Source of the DNA: Doris montereyensis
Lineage: Eukaryota; Mollusca; Gastropoda; Nudibranchia; Dorididae
Direction of reading: 5' to 3'
NCBI GenBank assembly: GCA_037039925.1
Contig: JAXRKP010000280.1
Coordinates: 15,001-79,000 of the forward strand
Length of the DNA: 64,000 bases
The notes beneath the pieces are model-generated. The model was not told the origin of the DNA and did no database searches. It saw nothing but the letters and a program-made list of their open reading frames with translations. Of this stretch, positions 43,304 through 49,784 are shown in pieces; position 1 is the first letter of the stretch, and every line of letters begins with the position of its first letter. The position numbers and the translations under genes are program-made.

Positions 43304-46265
43304 TACCTTTCCTGTGAAAACTGAAAAATCGTGGCTGTAATACACCAAAACAAAAAAGATGTTGAAATTATAAAAATATCCCTCTCTGTTTGCCTCTATC
43401 TGTCTGTTTATCCCCCACCCACCCTCTGTGTGTGTTTCTTTCTCTCATCTCTATCTCTCTCACTCTCTCTCTCTCTCTCTCTCTCCACCCTGAGATCACT
43501 ACATATGGAGGAGTAAAGTTCCTTCATGGCCCTTAAGGCCCATAGAGCCGGAGTTTATCCCGGTTTCTATAGTGTGAAGTGGAACAAGTGATAATTATCA
43601 CCACCTGGCCAGGGCGCTAGTCTGACGCAGATTTTTACTCCCAAGCTAGTGCTTGTACCCATTTGCACCTGGGTGGAGTGGAGAAATGCGTGTTAAGTGT
43701 CTTTCCCAAGGAACACAACATCGGACCTGGCTTTGCTAGGATTCGAACTCGGGACCTCATGATCCTCAGTCCAGCAGCCACACCACTCGGCCACCCATAC
43801 ATGGAGGATATGTGGTAAATTGCAATGAAACAAATAAAAAAACTCTTCTCCCCTTCTTTTTTCTCTTATTTTTCTTTATCATCTTATTATCAGTAAATGT
43901 TAAGTTACAAAATGTTTTATGTGGGCCTGTACGTAACAAACTTCTGCCCCTTCTTGCCAGTCATTGTGTAAACTCGTTTATTTGCCTTCTTCTATGAGAT
44001 CACTCTTCTGATCATGCACTGAATCCCTACTTAATTGTGGGTGGTTGACGGACCGGTGCTGCTCGTAGGTCCTACTTCTTCTCTTTCAGCTCGTCGCAGG
44101 CAGTTGGCGGGCTCTGCTGGTAGATCCTACTTCTTTCCTTTCCTTGTTCTACTTATCTTTCATCTTACTGTTTCCTCTTAATTCACTCTGAGATCACTGC
44201 AATGGTGGACGGGGTTAATTTCACTGAAACAAAATTCAGCTCGTCGTTTCCTCTTAATTCATCCTCCCTGAGATCTCCGCACAATATATGGTGGACATGG
44301 GTAAATTCCACTGAAACAAACAAGGTTATCCCTTTACTTGAAAAAAAGTGCGGGTAGATGGAAAGGTGCTGCTGGACATGGGTAAATTCCAATGAACCAA
44401 ACGAAGCTGTCTCTTTACAGGAAATGGTATAAGCATTATTATGTATTGTTATATATCTCATACTGCAGACCCAGGGCCGCTGTTCAAAGAAGTGATGGAG
44501 AAAAGAAAGACTGGGTTCCCGCATTCCGATTCGTCCTTGAACGCCTCAAAAGGTAGCGATAGCCCACATTCTCATGTTTGAAATTCTGCACTCTCTCTCT
44601 CTCTCTCTCTCTCTTTCTTATATGATTCAGTAGCGTTGGCGGGGCCTGGTGGTTAGGTTACTGGACTTGGGAAGCATGAGGTCGTGGGGTCGAATCTTAG
44701 CAATGCTTGATCCGATGATATATTCCTTAGGGAAGGATGCTCAACACTTGACCCAGGTGCAAAATGGTGCCAGGAGCTTGGGAGTAAAAATCTGTGTCAG
44801 GCTAGTGTCTGTCCAAGATGTGATTATTATCACATGTTTAACTTCACGCCATAGAAACCAAGAAAAGCTCTTGCTCTTCGGGCCTTGAAAGAACTTTACT
44901 TATTTTTCTCTCTGTACATCCATCATTCAGCCTAGGTAAAGTGAAGCTTTATGAACACATCTTTTCCTTTTGCTTGCGTAGTTAGCTTGGTTGGTAGTGC
45001 ACTCAATGGGTGCCAGCGTGGAGTACACAGGTTCGATTCTATTAGTGCCTGAAGATTTCTTTCTGTCCATTCCTCTGTATTTGTGTCATCTTTGTTCCTA
45101 TATAATTATATGGGGCTTCAATATTGTTTTATGTCATTATTCCTCCCAATTGAATTACCTGGGTCAGGTGGCAAATTATGTATTATACGTCTTGCCCTTG
45201 GAAAGCTAATGTAAGACCTATCATTGTCCACAATCAGAGGCCTGGTAGGCTCACCATAAGACTGCTGACATCACATGTCACTGTACTGATAATTGAATGA
45301 CATGTTTTGATATGATCAAACTGCATAAAGATAAAAATGAAATAAAGTCTGTATCTCATGCGAGTGCTCACAAAGTGCTCACCTATTGTATATCATTCAT
45401 CCCCAGCCGGCACTTAAATTCAGTCCATCTCAACTCCTTAGAGAGCATACAGTACAACAGCCTGGTGGGCGCTTTGTACTAACACTATGACAAGATCTTT
45501 CTCTACCTATAGCTGGCTACCTATTCACACCCAAGTGGAGTGAGGAAAAGCGGAATGAAGCATCTTTCCAAAGAGCACAACGCCTTGAATGAAGAGAAAA
45601 AACCCACTTGGGCTCACCATTCATTTGAAGGAATGGTGGCAACGGAAGCTGTACAGAATGATGCGGCTTGAAACACCTGGAGTCTTTTAAATAACAACAT
45701 ATGTAGCAAAACTTTTCAACCATAGATATACACACTTACAATGTTCACCATTTTTGTCACATTTTGCTCTCTCTCACCATTCTCAGTGCTTAAGCTGCAA
45801 TAGTTTTGACCAAAGTGTAATATTCGTATCAAGACCAAGAAGGAAAAATGACCATAGTCCAAATAGAAGGGTTTGATGGATTTAGGCAATTTGATAAAGT
45901 AGTTTAATCAAAACTTTGCTCAAAAGTACTTTGGTTGTACTTAGTGACGCCTCTCTCCAATGAAATAAATTGCTTTTTATTATCTTTATGTTAATAACAT
46001 ACTTGAGGGTTTAAAAAAAAACTCTTTTCTCATTTTATGGATATGACTATGGTCATTTTTCCATCTTGGTGGTATTCATATACAGATAGTAAGTCTGAAT
46101 CCTATGTTTTTGTCCTCAGTATCCTTTGACAGAAATCGTCAAGCGTTTGACGACAAAGAAATTGCTTTGCTAAATGAAGTCAGGCGGTTACGTCAAAGAC
46201 TAGCCACAGAGAACAGATCAAGCGTCCCCCACCAGTGGCATTTGAATGATGGTCTTATCTCTTGA
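15914..46265 (+). CDS. TBC1D31: TBC1D31 (WDR67), 24 coding exons (gene span)
   Basis: TBC1D31 is a centriolar-satellite/centrosomal protein linked to ciliogenesis; in vertebrates it works with OFD1-related proteins and scaffolds PKA and a ubiquitin ligase. After allowing for single-base indels the exons sum to about 1071 codons (human 1066). Approximate domain order: a WHRKP-containing N terminus (exon 1), WD40 repeats (exons 2-8, residues 25-400), a TBC domain (exons 9-14, residues 400-685) and long coiled coils (exons 15-21), then a divergent tail ending in a short helix (exons 22-24). The TBC arginine-finger motif IxxDxxR reads IYPIKSR and no clear YxQ motif is seen, so GAP activity is doubtful. 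About 13 apparent single-base indels fall in exons 2-8, 10, 15 and 17, while exons 1, 9, 11-14, 16 and 18-24 are intact. The splice sites are consensus, with one GC donor (exon 4). Confidence 0.95.
16224..16318 (+). repeat. (CT)n tract in TBC1D31 intron 1
   Basis: A 95-bp, nearly pure CT run. It is complementary in composition to the GA tract at 14783-15039 on the other side of exon 1. Confidence 0.97.
16319..18873. other. TBC1D31 intron 1, no additional gene
   Basis: No exon is recognised. It contains an 11-base inverted repeat at 16817-16844 with TGACCT/AGGTCA ends. Confidence 0.6.
18874..19030 (+). CDS. TBC1D31: TBC1D31 exon 2 (first WD40; one extra base)
   Basis: The T-rich acceptor TTTTTTTCAAG precedes LITRVT. 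After one surplus base at about 18890-18899 the frame continues to [20 protein letters not shown] then [10 protein letters not shown], a WD40 blade matching [24 protein letters not shown] in human. The donor is GTCTGA. Confidence 0.9.
19917..20701. mobile_element. 785-bp TA-flanked inverted-repeat DNA element (pogo/mariner-like MITE)
   Basis: The left end is CAGTGGAACCTCTCTAATCG and the reverse complement of the right end is CAGTGGAACCTCTTTAATCG, so the terminal inverted repeats match at 19 of 20 positions. TA flanks both sides (19915-19916 and 20702-20703). Subterminal AAAATTGTCCCGAT repeats are also inverted-related to each other. No transposase remains, so it is non-autonomous. It lies in TBC1D31 intron 2. 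Confidence 0.88.
21524..21639 (+). CDS. TBC1D31: TBC1D31 exon 3 (WD40; +1 and -1 shifts)
   Basis: The conserved reading is FRLVQ, then [13 protein letters not shown] in the next frame, then [19 protein letters not shown] back in the first frame. The shifts are one surplus A in the A5 run at 21538-21542 and one missing base near 21581-21586. They cancel, so exon length and phase are as expected. The donor is GTAAGG. Confidence 0.9.
22148..22327 (+). CDS. TBC1D31: TBC1D31 exon 4 (WD40; GC donor; one extra base)
   Basis: [12 protein letters not shown] is followed, after one surplus T at 22183, by [20 protein letters not shown] and then [16 protein letters not shown]. The exon ends CAG and the intron begins GCAAGT, a textbook GC-AG donor. 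The splice phase fits exon 5. Confidence 0.88.
23563..23710 (+). CDS. TBC1D31: TBC1D31 exon 5 (WD40; one base missing)
   Basis: A TTGTCACAG acceptor. The reading [14 protein letters not shown] requires one more T in the run at 23569-23572. Then [20 protein letters not shown] follows as in human. The donor is GTAAAC, phase 2. Confidence 0.9.
24395..24553 (+). CDS. TBC1D31: TBC1D31 exon 6 (WD40; one base missing)
   Basis: [20 protein letters not shown] then TRRLIQ, and with one more G near 24473 [20 protein letters not shown]. It matches DGRILAAGGKSNHLHLW in human. The donor is GTAAGC, phase 0. Confidence 0.92.
24971..25170 (+). CDS. TBC1D31: TBC1D31 exon 7 (WD40; three shifts)
   Basis: [20 protein letters not shown] then [11 protein letters not shown]. 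Three single-base problems follow: one A missing at about 25059-25063 (to read [18 protein letters not shown]), one A surplus at 25115-25119 (ANLNIISVL) and one G missing near 25147 (LASDLNK). As written there is a TAA shortly after DEK. The splice sites are intact. Confidence 0.9.
25650..25795 (+). repeat. Repeat D copy
   Basis: GCAGATGCTACTGGTAGGTC then a pyrimidine-rich tract, CTTGCTGTTTCCTCT, TTCACCCTGAGATC and TGGACAGGGTAAG. It lies in TBC1D31 intron 7, sense to the gene. Confidence 0.85.
26252..26415 (+). CDS. TBC1D31: TBC1D31 exon 8 (linker; one base missing)
   Basis: Opens [12 protein letters not shown], matching PPPPLVKVIED in human at the same exon start. The middle is poorly conserved. 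The length (164) is one short of phase 0, which implies a missing base, probably between about 26330 and 26375. The donor is GTATGT. Confidence 0.8.
26475..26612 (+). repeat. Repeat D copy
   Basis: It shows the same landmark order as at 25650: pyrimidine-rich tract, TAGCTGTTGC, CACCCTGAGATCACC and GTTTCAATGAAACAAA. It is in intron 8, sense to the gene. Confidence 0.85.
27294..27373 (+). CDS. TBC1D31: TBC1D31 exon 9 (start of TBC domain)
   Basis: [20 protein letters not shown] then QYPAKYR, matching LKGYGEYPTKYR of human. The acceptor is TTTCAG and the donor GTGAGA. It is intact. Confidence 0.92.
27941..28086 (+). CDS. TBC1D31: TBC1D31 exon 10 (TBC; one base missing)
   Basis: TFIWRKIL continues as [20 protein letters not shown] after restoring one base near 27965, then [14 protein letters not shown], the degenerate arginine-finger region. 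The donor is GTGATT. Confidence 0.92.
28548..28681 (+). CDS. TBC1D31: TBC1D31 exon 11 (TBC)
   Basis: [20 protein letters not shown] then [20 protein letters not shown]. It is almost identical in pattern to human and is intact. The donor is GTAATC. Confidence 0.95.
28898..29213 (-). repeat. SINE-B copy
   Basis: On the minus strand there is a tRNA-like head (AGAGGCAAGGTGTCGGCG and a B-box-like GGTTCAAACC), a G-rich linker shown as a long plus-strand G run at 29090-29109, and a body ending in the ATCAAATCAAA-type tail. It lies in intron 11. Confidence 0.85.
29437..29637 (+). repeat. SINE-B copy
   Basis: The head AAGGTGTCGGCCTCTCAATC with B-box GGTTCAAGCCCC is followed by the body and a CAAATCAAATCAA tail. 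It is inverted relative to the copy at 28898, only about 220 bases away. Confidence 0.85.
29959..30092 (+). CDS. TBC1D31: TBC1D31 exon 12 (TBC)
   Basis: [20 protein letters not shown] then [16 protein letters not shown]. It is intact. The acceptor is ATGACAG and the donor GTCAGT. Confidence 0.95.
30470..30592 (+). repeat. Repeat D copy
   Basis: GGTTGGCACTCCTTCTTCC, CATCTTGCTCTGTCC, CACCCCTGAGGTCACC and GATGGGGTAAATTTCAATG. It is in intron 12, sense to the gene. Confidence 0.8.
30755..31175 (+). repeat. Repeat D copy split by a SINE-B insertion
   Basis: The D left half (GGCAGTTGGACTGGTAGGTC to about 30832) and right half (TTGCTGTTTCATCTTAATTC from about 31110) flank a SINE-B copy at 30834-31105. 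That copy's tail reads GGGTAAAATTTAATTTAAAT. The nesting shows that SINE-B moved after this D copy was in place. Confidence 0.8.
31330..31695 (+). repeat. Cluster of partial repeat D copies
   Basis: The D 5' part appears at about 31330-31395 and 31405-31480, and the D 3' part (GCTGTTTCATCTTGAT, GAGATCACCGCATA) recurs at about 31470-31530, 31550-31610 and 31622-31690. This is local tandem amplification just upstream of exon 13. Confidence 0.8.
31831..32010 (+). CDS. TBC1D31: TBC1D31 exon 13 (TBC)
   Basis: [20 protein letters not shown] then [20 protein letters not shown]. It is intact, with 60 codons and phase 0 at both ends. Confidence 0.95.
32022..32356 (+). repeat. TG-rich minisatellite, about 4 units of 75-80 bp
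   Basis: Each unit has a TG run followed by TATGTATAAA(T/C)CTTTG and another TG run. It lies in intron 13, ending about 78 bases before the exon 14 acceptor. Confidence 0.85.
32435..32614 (+). CDS. TBC1D31: TBC1D31 exon 14 (end of TBC)
   Basis: [20 protein letters not shown] then [12 protein letters not shown] and [15 protein letters not shown]. It is intact, with 60 codons. A TG-rich minisatellite ends about 78 bases before the acceptor. Confidence 0.95.
32750..32905 (+). repeat. Repeat D copy (overlapping, partial)
   Basis: CATCCTGAGATCACCG, then a second partial copy with GCTGTTTCCTCTTTATTACC and TGGATTTCAATGAAACAAAC. It is in intron 14, sense to the gene. Confidence 0.75.
33000..33170 (+). 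repeat. SINE-B copy (diverged)
   Basis: TGTTGGCCTCTCAGCC in the head and the ACCCCGAGATCACCT segment of the body are recognisable. The B-box is degraded. Confidence 0.65.
33175..33487 (-). repeat. SINE-A copy
   Basis: Reverse-complement body (GCATGACACTAGTCTGACTG, CAAGCTAGTGCTTGCACCCA) and head (TGATCCTCAGTCCGGCGGCC). It directly follows a SINE-B copy in intron 14. Confidence 0.88.
33579..33630 (+). CDS. TBC1D31: TBC1D31 exon 15 (coiled coil; one base missing)
   Basis: Begins VQRE and, with one base restored near 33590-33595, reads [12 protein letters not shown], as in human ERERIRNDELDYLR. The acceptor is CTCCACAG and the donor GTAAGT. Confidence 0.88.
33690..33875 (+). repeat. Repeat D copy
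   Basis: GGCAGCGTTACTGGAAGAA, a pyrimidine tract, CTTGCTGTTTCGTCT and GGTGGATTGGGTAACTTCCA. It lies in intron 15, sense to the gene. Confidence 0.78.
33945..34090 (+). repeat. Repeat D copy
   Basis: CTTCTTTCCTTTCACTTTTT, CATCTTGCTGTTTCCTCT, GAGATCACCGCAT and GGTGGACGGGATAAATTGCA. It lies in intron 15, sense to the gene. Confidence 0.82.
34765..34917 (+). CDS. TBC1D31: TBC1D31 exon 16 (coiled coil)
   Basis: [20 protein letters not shown] then [20 protein letters not shown]. It is a charged Q/E/R-rich helix and is intact. Confidence 0.93.
35470..35548 (+). repeat. Repeat D 3' fragment
   Basis: GAATTCACCCTGAGGTGATC then ACCGCATATG and ACAGTAAATTTCAACGGAGC. It lies 66 bases upstream of exon 17. 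Confidence 0.65.
35614..35748 (+). CDS. TBC1D31: TBC1D31 exon 17 (coiled coil; one base missing)
   Basis: [19 protein letters not shown], then with one base restored near 35673 [20 protein letters not shown]. It matches human [13 protein letters not shown] sequence. The donor is GTGAGA. Confidence 0.92.
35795..36178 (+). repeat. Repeat E copy 3
   Basis: It shares GGACTGGCGAGTTTGGGA with 63178 and GGGAGGAGATAGATTTTGAA and TATGGCAACCAAGGACGCTA with the others. The YY1-like site is changed to AAGATGGAGGCTG. It is in TBC1D31 intron 17. Confidence 0.82.
36603..36695 (+). CDS. TBC1D31: TBC1D31 exon 18 (coiled coil)
   Basis: [20 protein letters not shown] then [11 protein letters not shown]. It is intact and phase 0. 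Confidence 0.92.
36755..36880 (+). repeat. Three ~43-bp tandem units
   Basis: GGGTAGAGTGTGGGAATGTC and its variants occur at about 36772, 36814 and 36858, separated by T-rich spacers. The last unit leads into a tRNA-like block (GAGTTGGATTCACAGCCC), so this may be a SINE tail expansion. Confidence 0.75.
38107..38247 (+). CDS. TBC1D31: TBC1D31 exon 19 (coiled coil)
   Basis: [20 protein letters not shown] then [20 protein letters not shown]. It is intact and phase 0. The acceptor is AAATCCAG and the donor GTATGT. Confidence 0.92.
39465..39581 (+). CDS. TBC1D31: TBC1D31 exon 20 (coiled coil)
   Basis: [20 protein letters not shown] then [19 protein letters not shown]. It is intact, with 39 codons. 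Confidence 0.9.
39731..39820 (+). repeat. SINE-B 3' fragment
   Basis: AGTCCGGGAAAACATTTTAA then AAGTCCTACCAAAAGTGCC and GTGGATGTGGGTAAAATCTA match the SINE-B body and tail. Confidence 0.65.
39950..40250 (-). repeat. SINE-B copy
   Basis: Reverse complement of the body (CAACTAAGGTGATCACGGGG, CCACAGAGTGTTGTGATCTG) and head (GTGGGGCTCGAACC, TTGCCTCTGGACTACCGAGT). It lies in intron 20. Confidence 0.88.
40665..40978 (-). repeat. SINE-B copy, near full length
   Basis: All the landmarks of the copy at 39950 are present in the same orientation. The head GGTGGGGCTCGAACCTACTA gives a good B-box on the minus strand. It lies in intron 20, about 410 bases from the previous copy. Confidence 0.9.
41295..41372 (+). 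CDS. TBC1D31: TBC1D31 exon 21 (coiled coil)
   Basis: [20 protein letters not shown] then RLKLQK. It resembles the human LLRENRRKEIE segment. It is intact, with 26 codons. Confidence 0.88.
41615..41925 (-). repeat. SINE-A copy
   Basis: It begins GTAAGTAAAGTTCCTTTAGA (reverse of the SINE-A 3' end). The head includes GATTCCAACTCGGGACCTCA (a degenerate B-box). It lies in intron 21. Confidence 0.88.
41990..42140 (-). repeat. SINE-C copy, left arm of an inverted pair
   Basis: On the minus strand: a head around GGTTCAATTCTGTCTGACGT (B-box-like), then TTTCGTTTTCTGTTTATTCC and GGCTTCAATGTTTATTTCAT. It matches 42185-42345 in the opposite orientation and, more weakly, 44980-45140. Confidence 0.8.
42185..42345 (+). 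repeat. SINE-C copy, right arm of an inverted pair
   Basis: CTCTTTTCATGACAAGGTGA, GGGTTTGATTCTGTCTGCGG, then CATTTCTGTTTATTC. It pairs head-to-head with the preceding copy across about 45 bases, so a transcript could fold into a hairpin. Confidence 0.8.
42641..42997 (+). repeat. ~31-bp minisatellite, about 11 units, upstream of exon 22
   Basis: The unit is TTTGTCTCATTTTTATTTA then (T/A)TT(C/T)ACTCCTTGTG. It ends within about 27 bases of the exon 22 acceptor (43022-43023) and supplies most of its pyrimidine tract. Confidence 0.93.
43024..43183 (+). CDS. TBC1D31: TBC1D31 exon 22 (divergent tail)
   Basis: [20 protein letters not shown] and onward to [13 protein letters not shown]. It is supported by an open frame, a TTGGCCAG acceptor, a GTATGC donor and phase agreement with neighbours rather than by strong conservation. 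Confidence 0.82.
43263..43294 (+). repeat. (TA)n microsatellite
   Basis: About 16 TA dinucleotides in intron 22. Confidence 0.95.
43485..43830 (+). repeat. Repeat D copy split by a SINE-A insertion
   Basis: D sequence CACCCTGAGATCACTACATA then TGGAGG is interrupted by a reverse-oriented SINE-A at 43513-43794. D then resumes as TACATGGAGGATATGTGGTA with AATTGCAATGAAACAAAT. The repeated A(T/C)ATGGAGGA on both sides looks like a target-site duplication. Confidence 0.82.
44035..44405 (+). repeat. Cluster of three to four repeat D copies
   Basis: The D 5' part occurs twice (about 44050 and 44098) and the D 3' part three times (GGTGGACGGGGTTAATTTCA, GGTGGACATGGGTAAATTCC, GGACATGGGTAAATTCCAAT). 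It lies upstream of exon 23 and resembles the cluster at 31330. Confidence 0.8.
44469..44552 (+). CDS. TBC1D31: TBC1D31 exon 23 (divergent tail)
   Basis: [20 protein letters not shown] then SSLNASK. A CTGCAG acceptor and GTAGCG donor, phases 1 to 1, fit both neighbours. Confidence 0.82.
44636..44903 (+). repeat. SINE-A copy, sense
   Basis: GGCGGGGCCTGGTGGTTAGG, then TCGTGGGGTCGAATCTTAGC (degenerate B-box), body GGTGCAAAATGGTGCCAGGA and end CTTGAAAGAACTTTACTTAT. It lies in intron 23. Confidence 0.85.
44980..45140 (+). repeat. SINE-C-like copy
   Basis: TTAGCTTGGTTGGTAGTGCA resembles an A-box region and ACAGGTTCGATTCTATTAGT a B-box. The 3' part GGGGCTTCAATATTGTTTTA matches the SINE-C tail at 41990. 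Confidence 0.7.
46120..46265 (+). CDS. TBC1D31: TBC1D31 exon 24 (last coding exon)
   Basis: [20 protein letters not shown] then [12 protein letters not shown] and a short tail to a TGA at 46263-46265. The (N/K)VRxLRQRL helix matches the extreme C terminus of human TBC1D31. The acceptor is GTCCTCAG. Confidence 0.9.
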
Positions 46266-47176
46266 TGAAAACATGCTTGACAAATCTTTTAATAGATCTA
46301 GAGCAGAGCTCGTAACACTCCTCAAATCTCCTATATTCTCATACTGTTTTAGTATTCCCTCGTAAGAAAAAAAAACCTCCAATAATTTCAACTCATTACC
46401 GGCTCAGCTTAACATCCTCTTGGCTGTTGATTCTTACCTCCACACCTGAACTTTCGTTAAAAGTCTTAAAGCACAACATTACTGTTTCAGTGTCCAAGTA
46501 TGAATGAACTTGGAAATTATTTTTGAAATGGAAATATAATGGCATGGATCCTCCCTTGAAAGTTCCAAGGCAGGCGACGTGCATCCCTCGCCCGTCCAAA
46601 CCAAGGTAATTTTCTGGGAGCTCAGCCCAACAATGGCTGGGGTACCCAGCAAAACCCTCAATGACCAACAGTAGACCTGCCTCCGAGAGAGAGCTAAGCA
46701 AGCTCTGGTATTGAAACATAATGAAAGGGTGGCTCATTTTTTACCCAATGTAATTATTGGGGTTCATGCGATAGCCGAAGAGTTATGCTGCAGGGCCCAC
46801 AACTGACCCCAAAGCCAGCTAAGGAGTGTAAGTGATTTCGTCGCCGTTTGAAGGGCTCTCTCGGAGCTCAAACGACGCATGTCCCAATTTGAAGAAGAAG
46901 AAGAACACACCCCCCCATTTCAGTATTTGAAAAAAACATCCTAGAATCTCCTAATGATTTGATGAGTGCTACGAGTCCTGGTCTAGACGTAGCCTTAATA
47001 TATTTCTTAATTATGTGATACAAATCCTGTATAATACAAAGCACGAATGTCTAATAGTACTTATTTATTTCGTTTCTCTCTAATTCAGGCAATGATGGAG
47101 GCGGAGGAGTTGCTATAGCATCCACCATGTTTCCCAAAAACTTTTTTTTTGTATTAAATTCATTACACCTGTATTA
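46266..47176 (+). other. Probable TBC1D31 3' untranslated region and flank
   Basis: No further conserved coding sequence. An ATTAAA hexamer lies at 47153-47158; none closer is convincing. A pyrimidine-rich acceptor at about 47088 (CTCTCTAATTCAG) precedes a short open frame and could be an alternative last exon. Confidence 0.45.
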
Positions 47177-47357
47177 CAGTAGTCCCTGGATAAAGCACCC
47201 TTCATAAAAGCACACTCTGTATAAACACATGCCTACATAATTATGCTGACCAAATATTTACCACATAAGAATAAAAGTGTTCTCATAAACACACAGTATG
47301 CATAAAAGCACACTTTTTCCTGCGCCCAATGGACGTGCGTTTATCCAGCGACTACTG
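47177..47357. mobile_element. 181-bp TA-flanked MITE
   Basis: The left end CAGTAGTCCCTGGATAAA and the reverse complement of the right end CAGTAGTCGCTGGATAAA differ at one position. TA is present on both sides (47175-47176 and 47358-47359). CAGTAGTCCC-type termini are characteristic of pogo/Tigger elements. The interior carries several ATAAAAGCACAC-type repeats and no gene. Confidence 0.9.
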
Positions 47358-47751
47358 TATTATTTTATTCATCTTCCCATGGTATAGAAAAGAAATGTTT
47401 CGCATATGTGTATGGTTGTTCTATGTAACAAATGTCTTGTGCCATACCTTTTTGTATGATGTAGATGTCTACATATTTTGTATATATGCAGAGCTTCCTA
47501 CCCTAGCATATACCTTAGAAGAATCCCAGACCTGAAAATGAGGAATTTCATATGAAAATGAGAATCAACTTACCGAAACAGGGGGCATGGGGGGGGAGGG
47601 GGGGTGTATCAGTGTATCTTTCTTGGGCCAATTTTAACGCCAATTCCAATTTCTGGCTGTGCAGATGTTACTCAATTTAACAGACATACAGTTCACATCA
47701 CAGGAAACACTTATATTTACATATATACAGTTCATTGCTGAAGCAACATCT

Positions 47752-49773
47752 CTAATTGTTCTCTTTCAAACTCTTATAATAGGCGCTTTTGGCCGTAGCT
47801 ATAAGAGCTGACGAGAAATTGTGTTGGTGGCAGACCAGACTTCTTGATGACATGTGCACTTTTTGCACTACGAGTGCACTCAAAGTGTCTGTGAAGAGGA
47901 CGGTCAGAATTTAACGTGATTCTTTCGAACCGGACTGAACGCTCTCTCTGTATCAGCATTCGAGTGTGTGAGGCAACATAATCCTTTCATGACTTTGGCA
48001 ACGTTTGGGAATTTGCAGATGTTGTCCAAATTTCTGATTCGGCCAGTCATGTCCCATTGGCGGTCTGCTCTTTCCTCCTTTAAGATCTCTTCAGGCAGCT
48101 GCTCAGACTGGAATTTGGAGAATTCTAGGGGAAGGTGTTTAATGTTTTCTTGAGGAAGAAGACATGGATATTTTTTTATAAAAATTCCAGCATTGAAAAT
48201 TTGCTGCGCAGCCTTCTGCCTACGTCAAGCACAGCAGCATTCTCTAGCAAGTTGTCATCAAGAGGGAATTTCTTTAAAATATGCTGTGTTGCAGCACAGA
48301 AAAAACTTTTAATATCTTTGATAAAACAGTCCTGTTTTTGACTGAATGTAGCAGCAGCCTGCAGCAGGTGGAACAGTTCTCTGGTATCGGCACCCATCAA
48401 GATGTCTTTTCTCGTAGCTGCGACTTCCTGTCATCGAATTTTATGGCAAAGATTGACGGACATGCTGTAACAGTAACAGCATCCGGCCTGATGAAGCGAA
48501 CTACCAGATCTGTAATGAGTTCATGCAGTCTTGCCTTTAGATGGTGAACTTGAGGTGCTTCTTTTTGGAGCATGAGGTTCAGGATTGGTGAAAATGGGTA
48601 AGTTCTCCTTTAAAAAGAGACAGTAACGCTTTGCGGCTTTGTTCTCAATAAATTTGTTGATCCGGATGAGGTGCACTTGTTTGGTGTTGTCTTTTTCACG
48701 GCTATTGAGATAATCCAACTGGTCCTTGAAATACAAGCGAATAGGATCCCATTGCTGAAGCAATTGCTCAACACACGCAAGTAATGACAGCCATCTGGTC
48801 GCACCATGTTTAGTGATGGCATGCAGTATCATTCCACATTCTTCCTGGAATTGACGGAATTCCTTCTTCCTCTTGCTGCTTTTGTCCAAGAAAAAGAAAA
48901 TATCTACAAGTTGGTCTTCCATGTTCACAGTTAGTTCTTTGGTGGCTGCCTTTGCTGCCAAATGAAGTAGATGGCAAGGGCAACCATTAATGTAAACCTC
49001 TGCATTCTGCTTATGGATGTGAGCAGAGACTCCATTGTACACCCCAGTCATGACACTGGCATTGTCACAAGAAAAGGCTAGACAGTTGCTCCAACTAACT
49101 TTGTCTTCCTGCAGCTGCCTGTCGAGAATGTTAAATATGTTTTCGCCGGTGGAAGCTCCATCACATGTCTTTAAAATGACAAGATCTGTCACGACCTGTC
49201 CTTCCCTTTCATCGAATGTCCGCACGACTATTGGATAAAGCTGGCCAGCCCCTCCATCATTAGAACCATCAGTGGCCAGGCTAAATGGCTGAGTCCTCAT
49301 CCTTTTTACAATGGCTGCTGAAATGTCCGTAGCCAGACATTTAGTCACTGCAGCTGCCTTTGTCCATGCACGCGAACATTTTTTGGCAGTAGCGGAGTCA
49401 GGAAACATTTTCTTAAATAAATCCGCCGCATGATCAGAAACAGCCATTTGTAGGTTGTGCTCAACAATGAACTTATTGAATAACATCTCTGCCACCATAA
49501 CACCCTGGTCCAAAGGCGTGCCTGCTGCAGACAAGAAAGACGATACCGGTTTTAATTTGGATTTTAGTTTGGCCATCTCTTGGTGCTTGTTACTTTTTAC
49601 ATGTCTTTCCACATCGTTTGCACCTCCAGATTTTATGGTAAAATCTGATTTCACATAAAGTGCAGCGAGCATGATGGTCACCTAATTTTGACGACACAAT
49701 AGAAGCCCATGTTGCAGTGTATTCCTGTGGATACATTCTGTTCAACTCTGGGTCGTTTTGCTGGTGGTGCCAT
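47752..49773 (-). pseudogene. hAT-superfamily transposase with N-terminal BED-type zinc finger, frame-broken
   Basis: The longest intact piece is 49681-48521 (386 residues). Visible blocks in order: basic KRPRV near the start (ATG at 49773), a finger with C-x2-C (CTLC) and H-x5-H (HVKSNKH), the catalytic-core segments FSLATDGSND and FSCDNASVMTGVYN carrying the first two acidic residues, CHLLHLAAKA, WLSLLACVEQL, and the C-terminal dimerisation block HSNADTERAFS, then SSRSLVCHQHNFSSA near the end. At least four frame changes are needed: two in the N terminus (one in the A4 run at 49640-49643), one after 48521 and one near 47890. Like the host genes, these may be consensus errors, so 'pseudogene' is provisional. 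Terminal inverted repeats were not found. Confidence 0.85.
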
Positions 49774-49784
49774 GCTATTGACTA

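Noticed and set aside
15914..46265. TBC1D31 as a pseudogene
   Set aside because: Introns and nearly all splice sites are intact, thirteen or more exons are undamaged, and the frame breaks are single-base indels matched by the neighbouring gene and transposon.
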